Shown here piece after piece: positions 34,118 to 41,372 of a stretch of DNA of 64,000 nucleotides; positions within the stretch are counted from its first letter, which is position 1, and each line of letters starts with the position of its first letter. The stretch covers positions 310,417 through 374,416 of the forward strand of contig NZ_BMOU01000002.1 in NCBI RefSeq assembly GCF_014647235.1, given 5' to 3'. This DNA is from Haloarcula pellucida (GTDB lineage: Archaea > Halobacteriota > Halobacteria > Halobacteriales > Haloarculaceae). Under the pieces are notes generated by a model. It searched no databases and was not told the origin of the DNA. It saw nothing but the letters and a program-made list of their open reading frames with translations. The translations under genes were made by a program, and so were the position numbers.

Positions 34118-35614
34118 TTACGACCCTCCGCCCACGAGTCGGCTCAGGCCGACAGCGCCCGCGAGTGCGGCCACGACGCCGGTAATCTGGCCCCAGAGTG
34201 TCGAGAAGAACCCGCCGCTACTGGCGTCGGTCGGGCCGCCCATCGCGCTCGCGTTCTGGAGCGTGTCGGCCTCCTCGTTCTGGAGAAGGACGACCATGTG
34301 GACGCGGTAGTTCGTGTCGGCGCTGGCGTCGGCGATAAACGTCGCCGTCGACCCCTGCGTTCCGAACGAGTCCGTGACGCTGGAGTACGCCCCGTCCTCG
34401 TCGGTCAGGTTGCCGAACTCCTCGTCGGTGTCCGCGCCGGTCGCGACCTCGGCGACCGCGTAGCGCGAGTCGACGAGACCCTGCTCGAACTCCAGCGCGA
34501 TGTCGCCGTGGATGAGGTCGATAGCCGACGGGACCTCCATGTCGCCGTACAGTTCGAGTTTCTGCGGGTAGTTGTAGTCGTCAGCCGACGAGAACTCCGT
34601 CCAGTACTCTTCCTCGTCCGTGAGGTCCGAGAACTGGTACTGAACGTCGTAGACCTTGAGGTCGGTGATAACCGCGTTGTCGAAGGCCGACCCCATCGTG
34701 TCGAGGCCGGTCAGGTTCGCGACGCCGCCCTCGTAGTAGTCCGTGACGCTCGTCGTTTCGAGGTCGCCGTCGTTGTCGGTGTCACGCTCGATTTCGCCGA
34801 GCGTGTCCGTGCTCTTCGTGCCGAGGTCGAGGCCCGCGACCGTGACGGTCACGTCGTTGTCGACGCCGACGATTTCGACCTTCTGGATGCCATCGAACGT
34901 GCCGTCACCGCTTCCGGCCATCGGGAGGTTCGAGAGCCGTTCTTGGAAGACGATGCCGTTGCCGGTGCTGTTCGCGACGACAGTCTCGTTCGAGGCGTCG
35001 CGCGAGGTGTTCAGTTCGGCGTAGCGGTAGTCGCCGTCACTGTCGACGGCGCGGAGTTCGGCCGTACCGTCGAGGGTTTCGACGTTCAGGACGGCAGTCA
35101 TGACGCGCTTGTTCGCGTCGGTGGTGATGCTGACGTTCTCGGAGAGTGCGCCGGTCGCGGTCTCGCTGCTGGCGACCGTGGCGGCGAACTGGAGTTTGTC
35201 GACGCCGTCGGCGTCAGCGTCGCTGACGGACATCGACGAGGACGCGCCCGAGGAGGTGGTCCAGTCAGAGGCGACGGTCCAGTTCGCGCTGTTCTCGACT
35301 TCGCCGTCGATGCGCGGGAACAGCGTGTACCGGTCAGCGTCGACCTTGTCGAAGCGGACGCCGACGGGCGTGTCCTGCGATTGGTTCACCGTCGCGGGAA
35401 GCGTGGCGATTTCGCCGGAGTCGTTGTAGTACTCCAGCGGCTCGTCCATCTCACCGCGGTCGTGCGTGACGACTGTGAGTTCGTCCTCGACGAACGTCGG
35501 GTTCGGTGCTTTGTCTGAAGTGAAGTTCACTCCGGGGGCCGCTGTGGCGGTCCCGAGAGTGGGCGATGCGATGAGGGTCAGTGCGAGGAAAACGGCGAGT
35601 ATCGGTTTTCTCAT
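34118..35614 (-). CDS. Spike-like secreted surface protein with C-terminal anchor (498 aa)
   Basis: A Sec-type signal (KPILAVFLALTLIASPTLG then TATAA) is followed by an extracellular, very acidic beta-rich region of about 430 residues with many sequons (NWT, NVS, NTS, NET, NST, NLT, NAS). The C-terminus is a Gly/Ser linker and one helix (TGVVAALAGAVGLSRLVG). This matches the design of pleolipovirus VP4-type spikes: signal, large ectodomain, single C-terminal membrane anchor. It is the second gene from the operon promoter, as expected for an abundant product. No sequence homologue can be asserted by eye. Confidence 0.75.
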   Translation of the reverse strand: MRKPILAVFLALTLIASPTLGTATAAPGVNFTSDKAPNPTFVEDELTVVTHDRGEMDEPLEYYNDSGEIATLPATVNQSQDTPVGVRFDKVDADRYTLFPRIDGEVENSANWTVASDWTTSSGASSSMSVSDADADGVDKLQFAATVASSETATGALSENVSITTDANKRVMTAVLNVETLDGTAELRAVDSDGDYRYAELNTSRDASNETVVANSTGNGIVFQERLSNLPMAGSGDGTFDGIQKVEIVGVDNDVTVTVAGLDLGTKSTDTLGEIERDTDNDGDLETTSVTDYYEGGVANLTGLDTMGSAFDNAVITDLKVYDVQYQFSDLTDEEEYWTEFSSADDYNYPQKLELYGDMEVPSAIDLIHGDIALEFEQGLVDSRYAVAEVATGADTDEEFGNLTDEDGAYSSVTDSFGTQGSTATFIADASADTNYRVHMVVLLQNEEADTLQNASAMGGPTDASSGGFFSTLWGQITGVVAALAGAVGLSRLVGGGS

Positions 35615-35820
35615 GCGGTTTCGGGGCGGTTCCGGTCGCTACCCGTGGTCGTCGTCTGATACTGTTCGGCGTCGAGGTCGCGACTCGCGCCAGCCGCCTC
35701 ACGACGGATTCGCGCGCGCTCTCGCTCGCCGACATTTCGCCACTCCGTTCGGAACGGCCTCGGTGGAGAATCAGCCGCGCCGTCCGGCGGTTCGGTCCTG
35801 TCTGCGTCGTCGTTCGTCAT
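35611..35820 (-). CDS. Small charged protein, first gene of structural operon (69 aa)
   Basis: Start ATG 35820; its stop overlaps the spike start (ATGA). The sequence is hydrophilic with FRTEWRNVGERERARIRREA, a charged helix, and a Thr/Asp-rich C-terminus, without membrane segments. It may be a regulatory leader protein or a small cytoplasmic factor. Function unknown. Confidence 0.55.
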   Translation of the reverse strand: MTNDDADRTEPPDGAADSPPRPFRTEWRNVGERERARIRREAAGASRDLDAEQYQTTTTGSDRNRPETA

Positions 35821-35976
35821 GGGTAGGGGTACAGACCCGCTGTGTACCAGCGGGTTGCCCGCTAACCCGACTCTCAGACCATATACTGCCCGCTGAGTTT
35901 GGGTTTCTGGGGGGAGAACTGCCAGCAACCCGACACGGAAGCTACGTTTAATACCCAGTGTTCACGCTGTCGTCAT
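35821..35976. promoter_or_regulatory. Divergent promoter with repeated AGCGGG/CCCGCT inverted repeats
   Basis: On the minus strand a TATA-like box (CAGTATATGG, 35879-35888) would drive the structural operon. On the plus strand TTTAATA (35947-35953) lies about 26 bases before ATG 35977, a leaderless start. ACCCGCT (35835-35841) and AGCGGGT (35849-35855) form an inverted repeat with a 7-nt spacer; CCCGCT recurs at 35858-35863 and 35889-35894, the last touching the minus TATA box. A repressor operator is likely, and the AbrB-like protein encoded next door is a natural candidate. Confidence 0.55.
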
Positions 35977-36234
35977 ATGCAGAAGCTCCAGAGTCGCGGT
36001 GGCTCAGGTATGGTGACGGTTCCGAAAGAGTTTCTCGACCGTGACGGTCTCCTTGACGACGACGGCGAGCCAGAGACCGCGCATCTGACGGTCGAGCGCC
36101 TCGGCGAACGGGCCTACGTGGTTCGGGTGTGTGACGGCGACATTCCGGAACTGGCCGAGTGCGAGGAGATTCGCCGCATCGCCGCCGAGCGCGTTCTCGA
36201 CGAGGACGTGTTCGGGCGTCGGCAGGGCGAGTAA
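35977..36234 (+). CDS. AbrB-like (SpoVT/AbrB fold) regulator (85 aa)
   Basis: Starts MQKLQSRGGSGMVTVPKEFL, the swapped-hairpin N-terminus of AbrB-type proteins, where the VTVPKEFL strand follows a basic loop; it then has LTVERLGERAYVVRV. The leaderless start at 35977 is fixed by a TATA-like box 26 bases upstream. It is transcribed divergently from the structural operon and is probably its repressor or switch, an inference from the shared promoter region. A 6-bp gap follows to the HhH membrane protein. Confidence 0.7.
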   Translation: MQKLQSRGGSGMVTVPKEFLDRDGLLDDDGEPETAHLTVERLGERAYVVRVCDGDIPELAECEEIRRIAAERVLDEDVFGRRQGE

Positions 36235-36240
36235 CCGACG

Positions 36241-37293
36241 ATGAGCGATATCGGCTGGGAAGATATCTGGTTGCTGTCCACCGTGGTCACTGGTACGCTC
36301 ATTTTCGGTCCGGACCTGTTTTCATCTGTGTTCTCCGGAATGGTCGGGGTGGTTTCGACAGGGGTCGCGGTCAGTCTGAACGTCGTCTCGTCGGCAGTCT
36401 CCACGTTCCTGCCCGTGCTATCGGCGTTGTTCGTGCTGGCGACGGTCGGCGTCGCGGTGAACTCGCTTCCGAACCCGCACCCAGTGACGGCGGTCGGGGA
36501 GTTTCGCCGCGTCGACGAGACAGAGAAGACGGTCGACCACTGCGTGAACTGTGAACTCGAAGACGTGGCTGGCGTTCGACGGGCGGCGCTTCGTGAGACG
36601 GTCGTCGCCGGTCGCGTCGTCCGGACTGACGAGCGGACTGTCGTCGAGGAGTGTCAGTGTTGCCACGAGGCAGACGCCGTCGACTACGCGCTCCGTGCCG
36701 AGCGGGACGACCCGGAGCCGCCCGGCGAGGTCGCGAGTGACCAGCAGGCCGACGACGATAGCGAGGCGGACGGTGGCTGGTTCGGGTCGACCGGCGATGA
36801 CCTCACGCGCATTATGCACGTCGGCGACGCGACGGCGAGGAACCTCCGTCAGCACGGGTTCGAGACGGTCGCCGACGTTCGCGAGGCGGACCGCGAGGCG
36901 CTGGTCGACGTTCCCCGCATCGGCGAGCAACGCGTTGAGGATATCCAGTTGGGCGCGACTCACGTCGGGTTAGAGATGGGCGTCGACATGGCGCGGCGTC
37001 TCGACCGCGAGGGCTTCGAGACCGCGGCGGACATCCGCGAGGCGACAGTCTCGGAGTTGACGGAGGTTCGCGGCGTCGGGCAGGTGACCGCGAAGGAAAT
37101 CCAGTCGGTCGTACCGGAGTATGAGGTTACGTACGGTCTCGTCTGCCCGGCCTGTGGCGATGAGTTCACCGTTCGCTACGAGGCAGACGACGAACCAGAA
37201 GGCCGGATTGAGTGTCCGAACTGTGACACCGACCGCTGGCGGTGGTCGTGGAGTGGCGGGGAGGCCGAACCGACGGAGGTCGAGACGGCGTGA
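36241..37293 (+). CDS. Membrane-anchored zinc / helix-hairpin-helix protein (350 aa)
   Basis: Two N-terminal hydrophobic helices (residues about 10-75, e.g. VFSGMVGVVSTGVAVSLNVV and VLSALFVLATVGVAV). Then come cysteine pairs DHCVNCE and ECQCC (about 100-140) and an acidic linker. Two helix-hairpin-helix motifs follow (LTRIMHVGDATARNLRQHGF and LTEVRGVGQVTAKEI), with a third related unit (LVDVPRIGEQRVEDI). The C-terminus is a zinc ribbon (LVCPACGDEF, IECPNCDTDRW). Tandem HhH units bind DNA backbone non-specifically. A membrane-tethered DNA-binding protein could anchor the genome to the envelope or the partition site. Confidence 0.75.
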   Translation: MSDIGWEDIWLLSTVVTGTLIFGPDLFSSVFSGMVGVVSTGVAVSLNVVSSAVSTFLPVLSALFVLATVGVAVNSLPNPHPVTAVGEFRRVDETEKTVDHCVNCELEDVAGVRRAALRETVVAGRVVRTDERTVVEECQCCHEADAVDYALRAERDDPEPPGEVASDQQADDDSEADGGWFGSTGDDLTRIMHVGDATARNLRQHGFETVADVREADREALVDVPRIGEQRVEDIQLGATHVGLEMGVDMARRLDREGFETAADIREATVSELTEVRGVGQVTAKEIQSVVPEYEVTYGLVCPACGDEFTVRYEADDEPEGRIECPNCDTDRWRWSWSGGEAEPTEVETA

Positions 37294-37311
37294 CCGACAG
37301 GTAATTGTCGG
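37294..37311 (+). terminator. Stem-loop after the HhH gene
   Basis: CCGACA and TGTCGG form a perfect 6-bp stem around a 6-nt loop, starting right after the stop codon. No U tract follows, so it could end transcription or merely stabilise the mRNA end. Confidence 0.35.
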
Positions 37312-37387
37312 CCTATTATCCCGGAATTATCATCTTTGTCGACAGTAAAGTTATCCGGCCATAGCCAGTGTACCACAGTAAAACGAA

Positions 37388-38239
37388 ATGATATCAAAAG
37401 CCAACACAGCGCTTGATATTCTTCGTGAGGATGGGCCTTCGCGAGTGTGTAAAGAATCTGCATCAAAGCTACTTGGCGGATCTCATTTTGGACGGGACCT
37501 CTTGCATACGGCCACAAAGTACGAGATAAAGCATCGTATACGCCAAGAGACGGGAGTTGACACGGTTTTGGATTCAGTTATAGATTCGAGATTGGGATTT
37601 AAACCATACCAAATACATGCAGCACAACTTCGCGATGAGTTTCGTGCGCTTGCATTGACTATCATGGAAGCTAACCCGGACGTTGTAATGGAAATTGGCA
37701 CGGCTGCTGGTGGGAGTCTGTATACATGGACCAATTGTCTTAACGCATCTTTATACATTAGTCTCGATTTGCCGGAAGGTAGCTTTGGAGGTGGCCACGG
37801 TGCAAATCGCGCCGAACTGTACCAGACGTTCGCAGAAGATGGCGATATGGCATTAATTCATAGAGACTCGCACGACCCTGCGACGGTAGATGCAATTAAA
37901 AAGGAGTTAGATGGGAAGTTGTTGGACTTTCTTTTTATCGACGGAGACCACTCATACGACGGGGTCAAACAAGATTTCAGAATGTATAGAAATTTTGTTT
38001 CAGAAGGCGGTATAATTGCTTTTCACGATATTGTATGCCACCCAGATGACGAATCAGTGGTTAACAAACGCCGAAAGAAAGTTGACGGATTGAGCGAACA
38101 CCATCTCAGGTGGTCACCAGAGCATCAATATTGCCAAGTGAATGAGTTCTGGGAAGAAGTTTCAGAAGAATACGAATCAGAGGAATTTATTTCACATCCA
38201 AAACAGACATGGGGTGGTATCGGAGTTCTCTATCTATGA
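37388..38239 (+). CDS. SAM-dependent methyltransferase, AT-rich cargo gene (283 aa)
   Basis: Contains VVMEIGTAAGGSLYTW (SAM-binding loop), LYISLDLPEGSFGGGHG (ribose-binding acidic strand) and LLDFLFIDGDHSYDGVKQDF, which together define the Methyltransf_24 / cephalosporin-hydroxylase-like family common in glycan clusters. Its bases are far more AT-rich than the rest of the element (codons such as TTA, ATA, AAA), and it lies alone between the HhH gene and a convergent minus-strand gene. This suggests recent acquisition as cargo. It may methylate host surface glycan, comparable to lysogenic conversion; that role is inference. Confidence 0.78.
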   Translation: MISKANTALDILREDGPSRVCKESASKLLGGSHFGRDLLHTATKYEIKHRIRQETGVDTVLDSVIDSRLGFKPYQIHAAQLRDEFRALALTIMEANPDVVMEIGTAAGGSLYTWTNCLNASLYISLDLPEGSFGGGHGANRAELYQTFAEDGDMALIHRDSHDPATVDAIKKELDGKLLDFLFIDGDHSYDGVKQDFRMYRNFVSEGGIIAFHDIVCHPDDESVVNKRRKKVDGLSEHHLRWSPEHQYCQVNEFWEEVSEEYESEEFISHPKQTWGGIGVLYL

Positions 38240-38257
38240 CTTGGCTACCAACAATCC

Positions 38258-38551
38258 TTACTCTGTCTCGACCCTGACCGCGCGCTCGACGGCCACCGAC
38301 ATCTCGCGGGTACTGAGTCGGTCGGCGACCTCGGCGAGCACGTCGTCGCCGACGTGGTCTGCGAGGAACTCAAGCGCCTCACGCTTCGCGGCGAGGTCTT
38401 GGTGGGCGTGCTCGGTGGCGTGAATGACCGCGGCGGTGTTGTTGCCGACGCCGAACACCTCTTTGGCCTTCTGGATGCTCTCGTAGCGATGCGCGTAGCC
38501 GTCGTCGGCGTCGGTGCGGATTCGGACCTGACTCGGTATCTGCTGACTCAT
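38258..38551 (-). CDS. Small helical DNA-binding-like protein (97 aa)
   Basis: Start ATG 38551 fits a TATA-like box (TATATAAAG on plus, 38609-38617, nearly symmetrical) about 60 bases upstream. The sequence IPSQVRIRTDADDGYAHRYE gives a short strand as in ribbon-helix-helix proteins. Helical segments NTAAVIHATEHAHQDLAAKR and LAEVADRLSTREMSVAVERA follow. It resembles small haloarchaeal conserved proteins found on plasmids. It may regulate the neighbouring Cdc6-like gene. No firm family. Confidence 0.6.
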   Translation of the reverse strand: MSQQIPSQVRIRTDADDGYAHRYESIQKAKEVFGVGNNTAAVIHATEHAHQDLAAKREALEFLADHVGDDVLAEVADRLSTREMSVAVERAVRVETE

Positions 38552-38857
38552 GTCTGTGGCCACGGCCCCCAGAATCCTAGTTTTTCCGGCTACCTGGAAT
38601 TCTCCGAGTATATAAAGAACCGATGAATCGGGCGAGCGGCGCGGGTCAAGGTAGGTTGTCGGCGCGGTCGTCACGACTGGCGCGGCCGAGTAGTGGCCAC
38701 GACGATCGCTCAGTTCGTGGCCACTATCTCGAATCGGTATCTATCGCGACGCGACCCCTGCCGGTCGCATCGAGATGCCGTTTCAGCCAGTTCCAGTTTC
38801 ACTTTCACTGCGGACGGGTCGGCTTTTAGTCACCAACTGGCAACTGTCTGAGATGCG
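38552..38857. promoter_or_regulatory. Divergent intergenic region with three GTGGCCAC palindromes
   Basis: A 306-bp gap between the divergent 97-aa gene and the Cdc6-like gene. The self-complementary octamer GTGGCCAC occurs at 38556-38563, 38693-38700 and 38717-38724. The last two lie in a perfect 12-bp inverted repeat (TAGTGGCCACGA at 38691-38702, TCGTGGCCACTA at 38715-38726). TATATAAAG (38609-38617) and CTTTTAG (near 38,825) are likely TATA boxes. An operator or origin is plausible. I see no supported gene in it. Confidence 0.5.
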
Positions 38858-39871
38858 ATGATTACCGACGCCCGAGCGCTCCGGCCGGATTTCGTCCCGC
38901 AAGACCTGTATCACCGTGAGGGACAGATTGACCACCTCTCCTCAGTCCTCGAACCGTCGACGCTCTCCTACGCGGAGAACGTGTGCATCTTCGGCCCGCC
39001 GGGCGTCGGAAAGACGACCATCGCGAAGTACACCCTCGGCCAACTCGAACGCGAGCGGTTCGGTATCCGGTGGGCGTACGTCTCCTGTCTCTCCGAGTCG
39101 ACGACGGGCGTGCTCCATGCCGCTGCTCGGAACGCCGACCTCGGCGCGGACCTTCGTCGGTCAGGGACGCCGCGGTCTGAGCCGCTTCGGCGACTCCGCG
39201 AGTACGACGACCAAATCGTCGTCATCCTCGACGAAGTGAGCGTGCTCGATGAGGAGTCGCTACTGGCGCTGGCGGGCGTCGCGAACGTCTCGCTTGTGTG
39301 CATCACCACCGACGAAGACCACTGGTTCTCGTCACTCTCTGGACCCGCGACCTCGCGGATGCGGTCGGCGGCGACCGTCCATCTCGATAAGTACAGCCAC
39401 TCGGAGTTGTGCGATATCCTCGATAGCCGTCTCACTCACGGCGTCATGTCCTCGCGCGTCGACGACGACGTGGTTCCGTACGTCGCCGACCTCGCGGCTG
39501 GCGACGCGCGGCGCGGTATCGCGATGCTCCGGCGTGGCGTCGACCACGTCGACCGGACTGACACCGAGCGCCTCACGACCGAGGTCATCAACGAGACCGC
39601 CGACGGCGCGGAAGCGGACATCCGTGAGCGTCGCATCCGCTCGCTCGGGACGCACCACCGTCTGCTGTTGCGCATCATCGAGGAGGCGGGAACAATCGAC
39701 GCCGAGACGCTTCGCGAGCGGTACGAACGGCAGGCCGACCGGCCGAAATCGGACTCGTCGCGGAAGCGCTATCTGAAACTGCTACGGCGGTACGAACTCA
39801 TAGAGCGCGTCGGCAGTGGGCGCGGCTCTCGCTATCGCGCGGTCACTTCCGCCCACGAGCAAACCGCCTGA
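38858..39871 (+). CDS. Cdc6/Orc1-like AAA+ ATPase (337 aa)
   Basis: Walker A FGPPGVGKTTIAKYTL is near residue 46 and Walker B IVVILDEVSVLDEESLL near 122, followed by a sensor-1 region VSLVCITTDEDHW and the sensor-2-like AGDARRGIAMLRRGV of Orc1/Cdc6. The C-terminal winged helix (HHRLLLRIIEEAGTIDAETL, YLKLLRRYELIERVGSGRG) would bind origin DNA. The N-terminus (VPQDLYHREGQIDHLSSVLE) is typical of haloarchaeal Orc1/Cdc6 proteins. It is shorter than chromosomal Orc1 and probably serves the element's own replication or its control. Confidence 0.85.
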   Translation: MITDARALRPDFVPQDLYHREGQIDHLSSVLEPSTLSYAENVCIFGPPGVGKTTIAKYTLGQLERERFGIRWAYVSCLSESTTGVLHAAARNADLGADLRRSGTPRSEPLRRLREYDDQIVVILDEVSVLDEESLLALAGVANVSLVCITTDEDHWFSSLSGPATSRMRSAATVHLDKYSHSELCDILDSRLTHGVMSSRVDDDVVPYVADLAAGDARRGIAMLRRGVDHVDRTDTERLTTEVINETADGAEADIRERRIRSLGTHHRLLLRIIEEAGTIDAETLRERYERQADRPKSDSSRKRYLKLLRRYELIERVGSGRGSRYRAVTSAHEQTA

Positions 39872-39978
39872 TTGCGGCACTTCCGCCCACTTCCGCCCAC
39901 ATCGGTTCTTTTGCTGATTTCGACGCTCTGGGAGTCTGATGTTGGTGTTCTCTTATCCAGATTCTCACTTCCGCCCAC
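39844..39978 (+). repeat. Four direct repeats CACTTCCGCCCAC (iteron-like)
   Basis: The 13-mer CACTTCCGCCCAC occurs at 39844-39856 (inside the last codons of the Cdc6-like gene), 39878-39890, 39888-39900 (overlapping the previous copy by 3 bp) and 39966-39978. Between copies 3 and 4 the sequence is AT-richer. Direct repeats next to an initiator gene are typical of iterons or origin boxes. The unit does not resemble the canonical haloarchaeal ORB, so it may be element-specific. Confidence 0.6.
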
Positions 39979-40020
39979 GCACGCCCCAGCCCCTTTACAC
40001 GGGAGGGTGTCGCCCCGAGT

Positions 40021-40287
40021 ATGGCAGTTGGACGCAACTCGCGGTCGACCACGGTACAACTGGGTGAGAAGGATTCGGCGGAGGCGGTCGTCAACATGAA
40101 CGCGCCCGGACATCACGCTCGGGTCGTCGTCGACCGCGACGGCGAGCGCTGGGTGTTCGGCGTCGACGGCGGCGAAGCGGCGCTTATCGAGACGACCGAA
40201 CAGGTCGGCCTGCTGGACGAGGTCGAGGTTCCCGCGTGGGTCGAGACCGTGCTCTGGGAGGTCGGTGTGCCGGAGGTGGATGCGTGA
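40021..40287 (+). CDS. Hypothetical protein (88 aa)
   Basis: A small, soluble, beta-rich protein: TTVQLGEKDSAEAVVNMNAP, ARVVVDRDGERWVFGVDGG, then an acidic C-terminus. TTTACACG near 39,994 is a possible TATA box about 26 bases before ATG 40021, so the start is probably leaderless. Its promoter would lie beside the iteron-like repeats, so expression may respond to the Cdc6-like protein. No family recognised. Confidence 0.62.
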   Translation: MAVGRNSRSTTVQLGEKDSAEAVVNMNAPGHHARVVVDRDGERWVFGVDGGEAALIETTEQVGLLDEVEVPAWVETVLWEVGVPEVDA

Positions 40288-40515
40288 CCGCTTCGGAAAA
40301 TCGGCCATCGGCCGACGTACAAGGGGGGTGGGAGGTGACGGAGGGTGTCGGCCGACGGCCTGTTTCCAGAGATTCGGACGGTGTAGAAAAACGTTGCGGA
40401 GCGTTCAGACCTGCTGGAGCGACCGCACGACCTCGTGGCCAACTACCAATAATAAGCACGAACCAAACTATCGCAACATTTTCAGCACAAGCCGATAAAA
40501 GAGAGGATACGCGAG
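40288..40515. promoter_or_regulatory. Intergenic region with paired TCGGCCGA palindromes
   Basis: The octamer palindrome TCGGCCGA occurs at 40308-40315 and 40348-40355, 40 bp apart (about four helical turns), upstream of the winged-helix gene at 40516. ATAAAA near 40,494 may be the TATA box of that gene. No RNA or protein gene is supported in the 228 bp. Confidence 0.4.
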
Positions 40516-40725
40516 ATGCCAAGAACAGTGACTGTCGACGACGCTCGAATCCTCGCGCTGTTCGAGGAAACAGAAGAACCGATTCGCACCGTTCCGGACA
40601 TGGCAGAGGAACTATCTCTGGGCTCAGACGCTCTACGTCGTCGTCTGAAACGTTTAGAAGAGAGTGGCGAAGTGAAATCAAAGCAGGTCGGCGCTCGTTC
40701 CGTCGTTTGGTGGCGTCTCGATTAG
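40516..40725 (+). CDS. Winged-helix regulator A (69 aa)
   Basis: A minimal winged helix-turn-helix: TVDDARILALFEETEEPIRT, VPDMAEELSLGSDALRRRLK (recognition helix) and a wing ending SKQVGARSVVWWRLD. Its stop region overlaps by 4 bp the end of a convergent paralogue that ends in the same VGAR-x-x-VWW motif. The pair may form a transcriptional switch of the element. Confidence 0.75.
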   Translation: MPRTVTVDDARILALFEETEEPIRTVPDMAEELSLGSDALRRRLKRLEESGEVKSKQVGARSVVWWRLD

Positions 40726-40961
40726 GGCAACTCCTCTCTTCCATCGGTGGTTATCCACCACACTGTCGCTCTCGCACCGACTTCGCGCGATTTTACAAAT
40801 CCTTCCCCCTCCAGCTCGTGGAGCCTGTTTCGTATTCCGTCGGCGGTATATTCGAGACGTTCAGCCAGTTCTGGAGCGGTAACTACTGGGTCGGGGTGGA
40901 CAGCAATCTCTCGGAGTATATCTATGTCCTCGACACGTCTGGAGCGCCCCATTTGGTGCAA
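40722..40961 (-). CDS. Winged-helix regulator B, convergent paralogue (79 aa)
   Basis: Winged helix with VEDIDILREIAVHPDPVVTA, APELAERLEYTADGIRNRLH and wing SREVGARATVWWITTDG. It matches regulator A in order and spacing but differs in most residues, as old duplicates do. Start may be the codon at 40961 or the second Met (40952). Upstream on the minus strand, TTTACGG lies about 26 bases before the start region, consistent with a leaderless mRNA. Confidence 0.75.
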   Translation of the reverse strand: MHQMGRSRRVEDIDILREIAVHPDPVVTAPELAERLEYTADGIRNRLHELEGEGFVKSREVGARATVWWITTDGREELP

Positions 40962-41165
40962 AAAGACACCCGTAAATCAAAATACCACCGTTCAACATCG
41001 TCACTTGTTCGAGGCATATCATCGGCACGTGCGGAAAAACTAAGTAGGAACGGATTAAACGGCTGGAGCAAGACCGACGCGGCGCTCGCGGTGGTGGTCG
41101 ACGCCTCAGAAAACGGCTGTCGGCCCCCTGCTGGAACCAGAGAGGCCGCGTCGGTCACCGCAACC

Positions 41166-41372
41166 GTGAGTAAACGCACGCTACGGGACCCCAAAAACGT
41201 CCCGCATGGTCCATCCGGTAAAGAACAGGCTACCGACCGACAAGCAACTGCTACGTGCCCTGTCTGCGGCGGCCCCATCGAGGGCGTCGACGCCGACGCA
41301 CGGGCGACCGTCTCGCCGTGCGGCCACAGCGCCGCCGAGACGACGCTGACGACCTTCTTCGAGCAAGCATGA
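41166..41372 (+). CDS. Zinc-finger protein (68 aa)
   Basis: GTG start at 41166; basic N-terminus SKRTLRDPKNVPHG followed by TCPVCGGPIEGVDADA and SPCGHSAAETTLTTFF, so C-x2-C plus C-x-H form one zinc site. Its stop overlaps the next start (ATGA). It is the first gene of a plus-strand operon of seven overlapping genes reaching to 43,564. Function unknown. Confidence 0.6.
   Translation: MSKRTLRDPKNVPHGPSGKEQATDRQATATCPVCGGPIEGVDADARATVSPCGHSAAETTLTTFFEQA

Noticed and set aside
33054..35518. Long plus-strand frames opposite the membrane-protein operon and the spike gene
   Set aside because: They are Arg/Val/Asp-rich shadows of minus-strand genes that show signal peptides, helices and overlapping starts.
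34118..35614. Interpretation of the 498-aa protein as an S-layer glycoprotein of the host
   Set aside because: It lies inside the att-bounded element, in one operon with the ATPase and small membrane proteins, and has a single short anchor rather than the usual S-layer stalk and PGF motif.
38623..38829. Plus-strand frame in the intergenic region upstream of the Cdc6-like gene
   Set aside because: Ser/Arg-rich, non-halophilic composition, and it covers the palindrome array; more likely non-coding regulatory DNA.
40236..41165. A long plus-strand frame running across the two winged-helix genes
   Set aside because: Only its last 68 codons (from GTG 41166) look protein-like; the rest is antisense or out of frame with the winged-helix genes.
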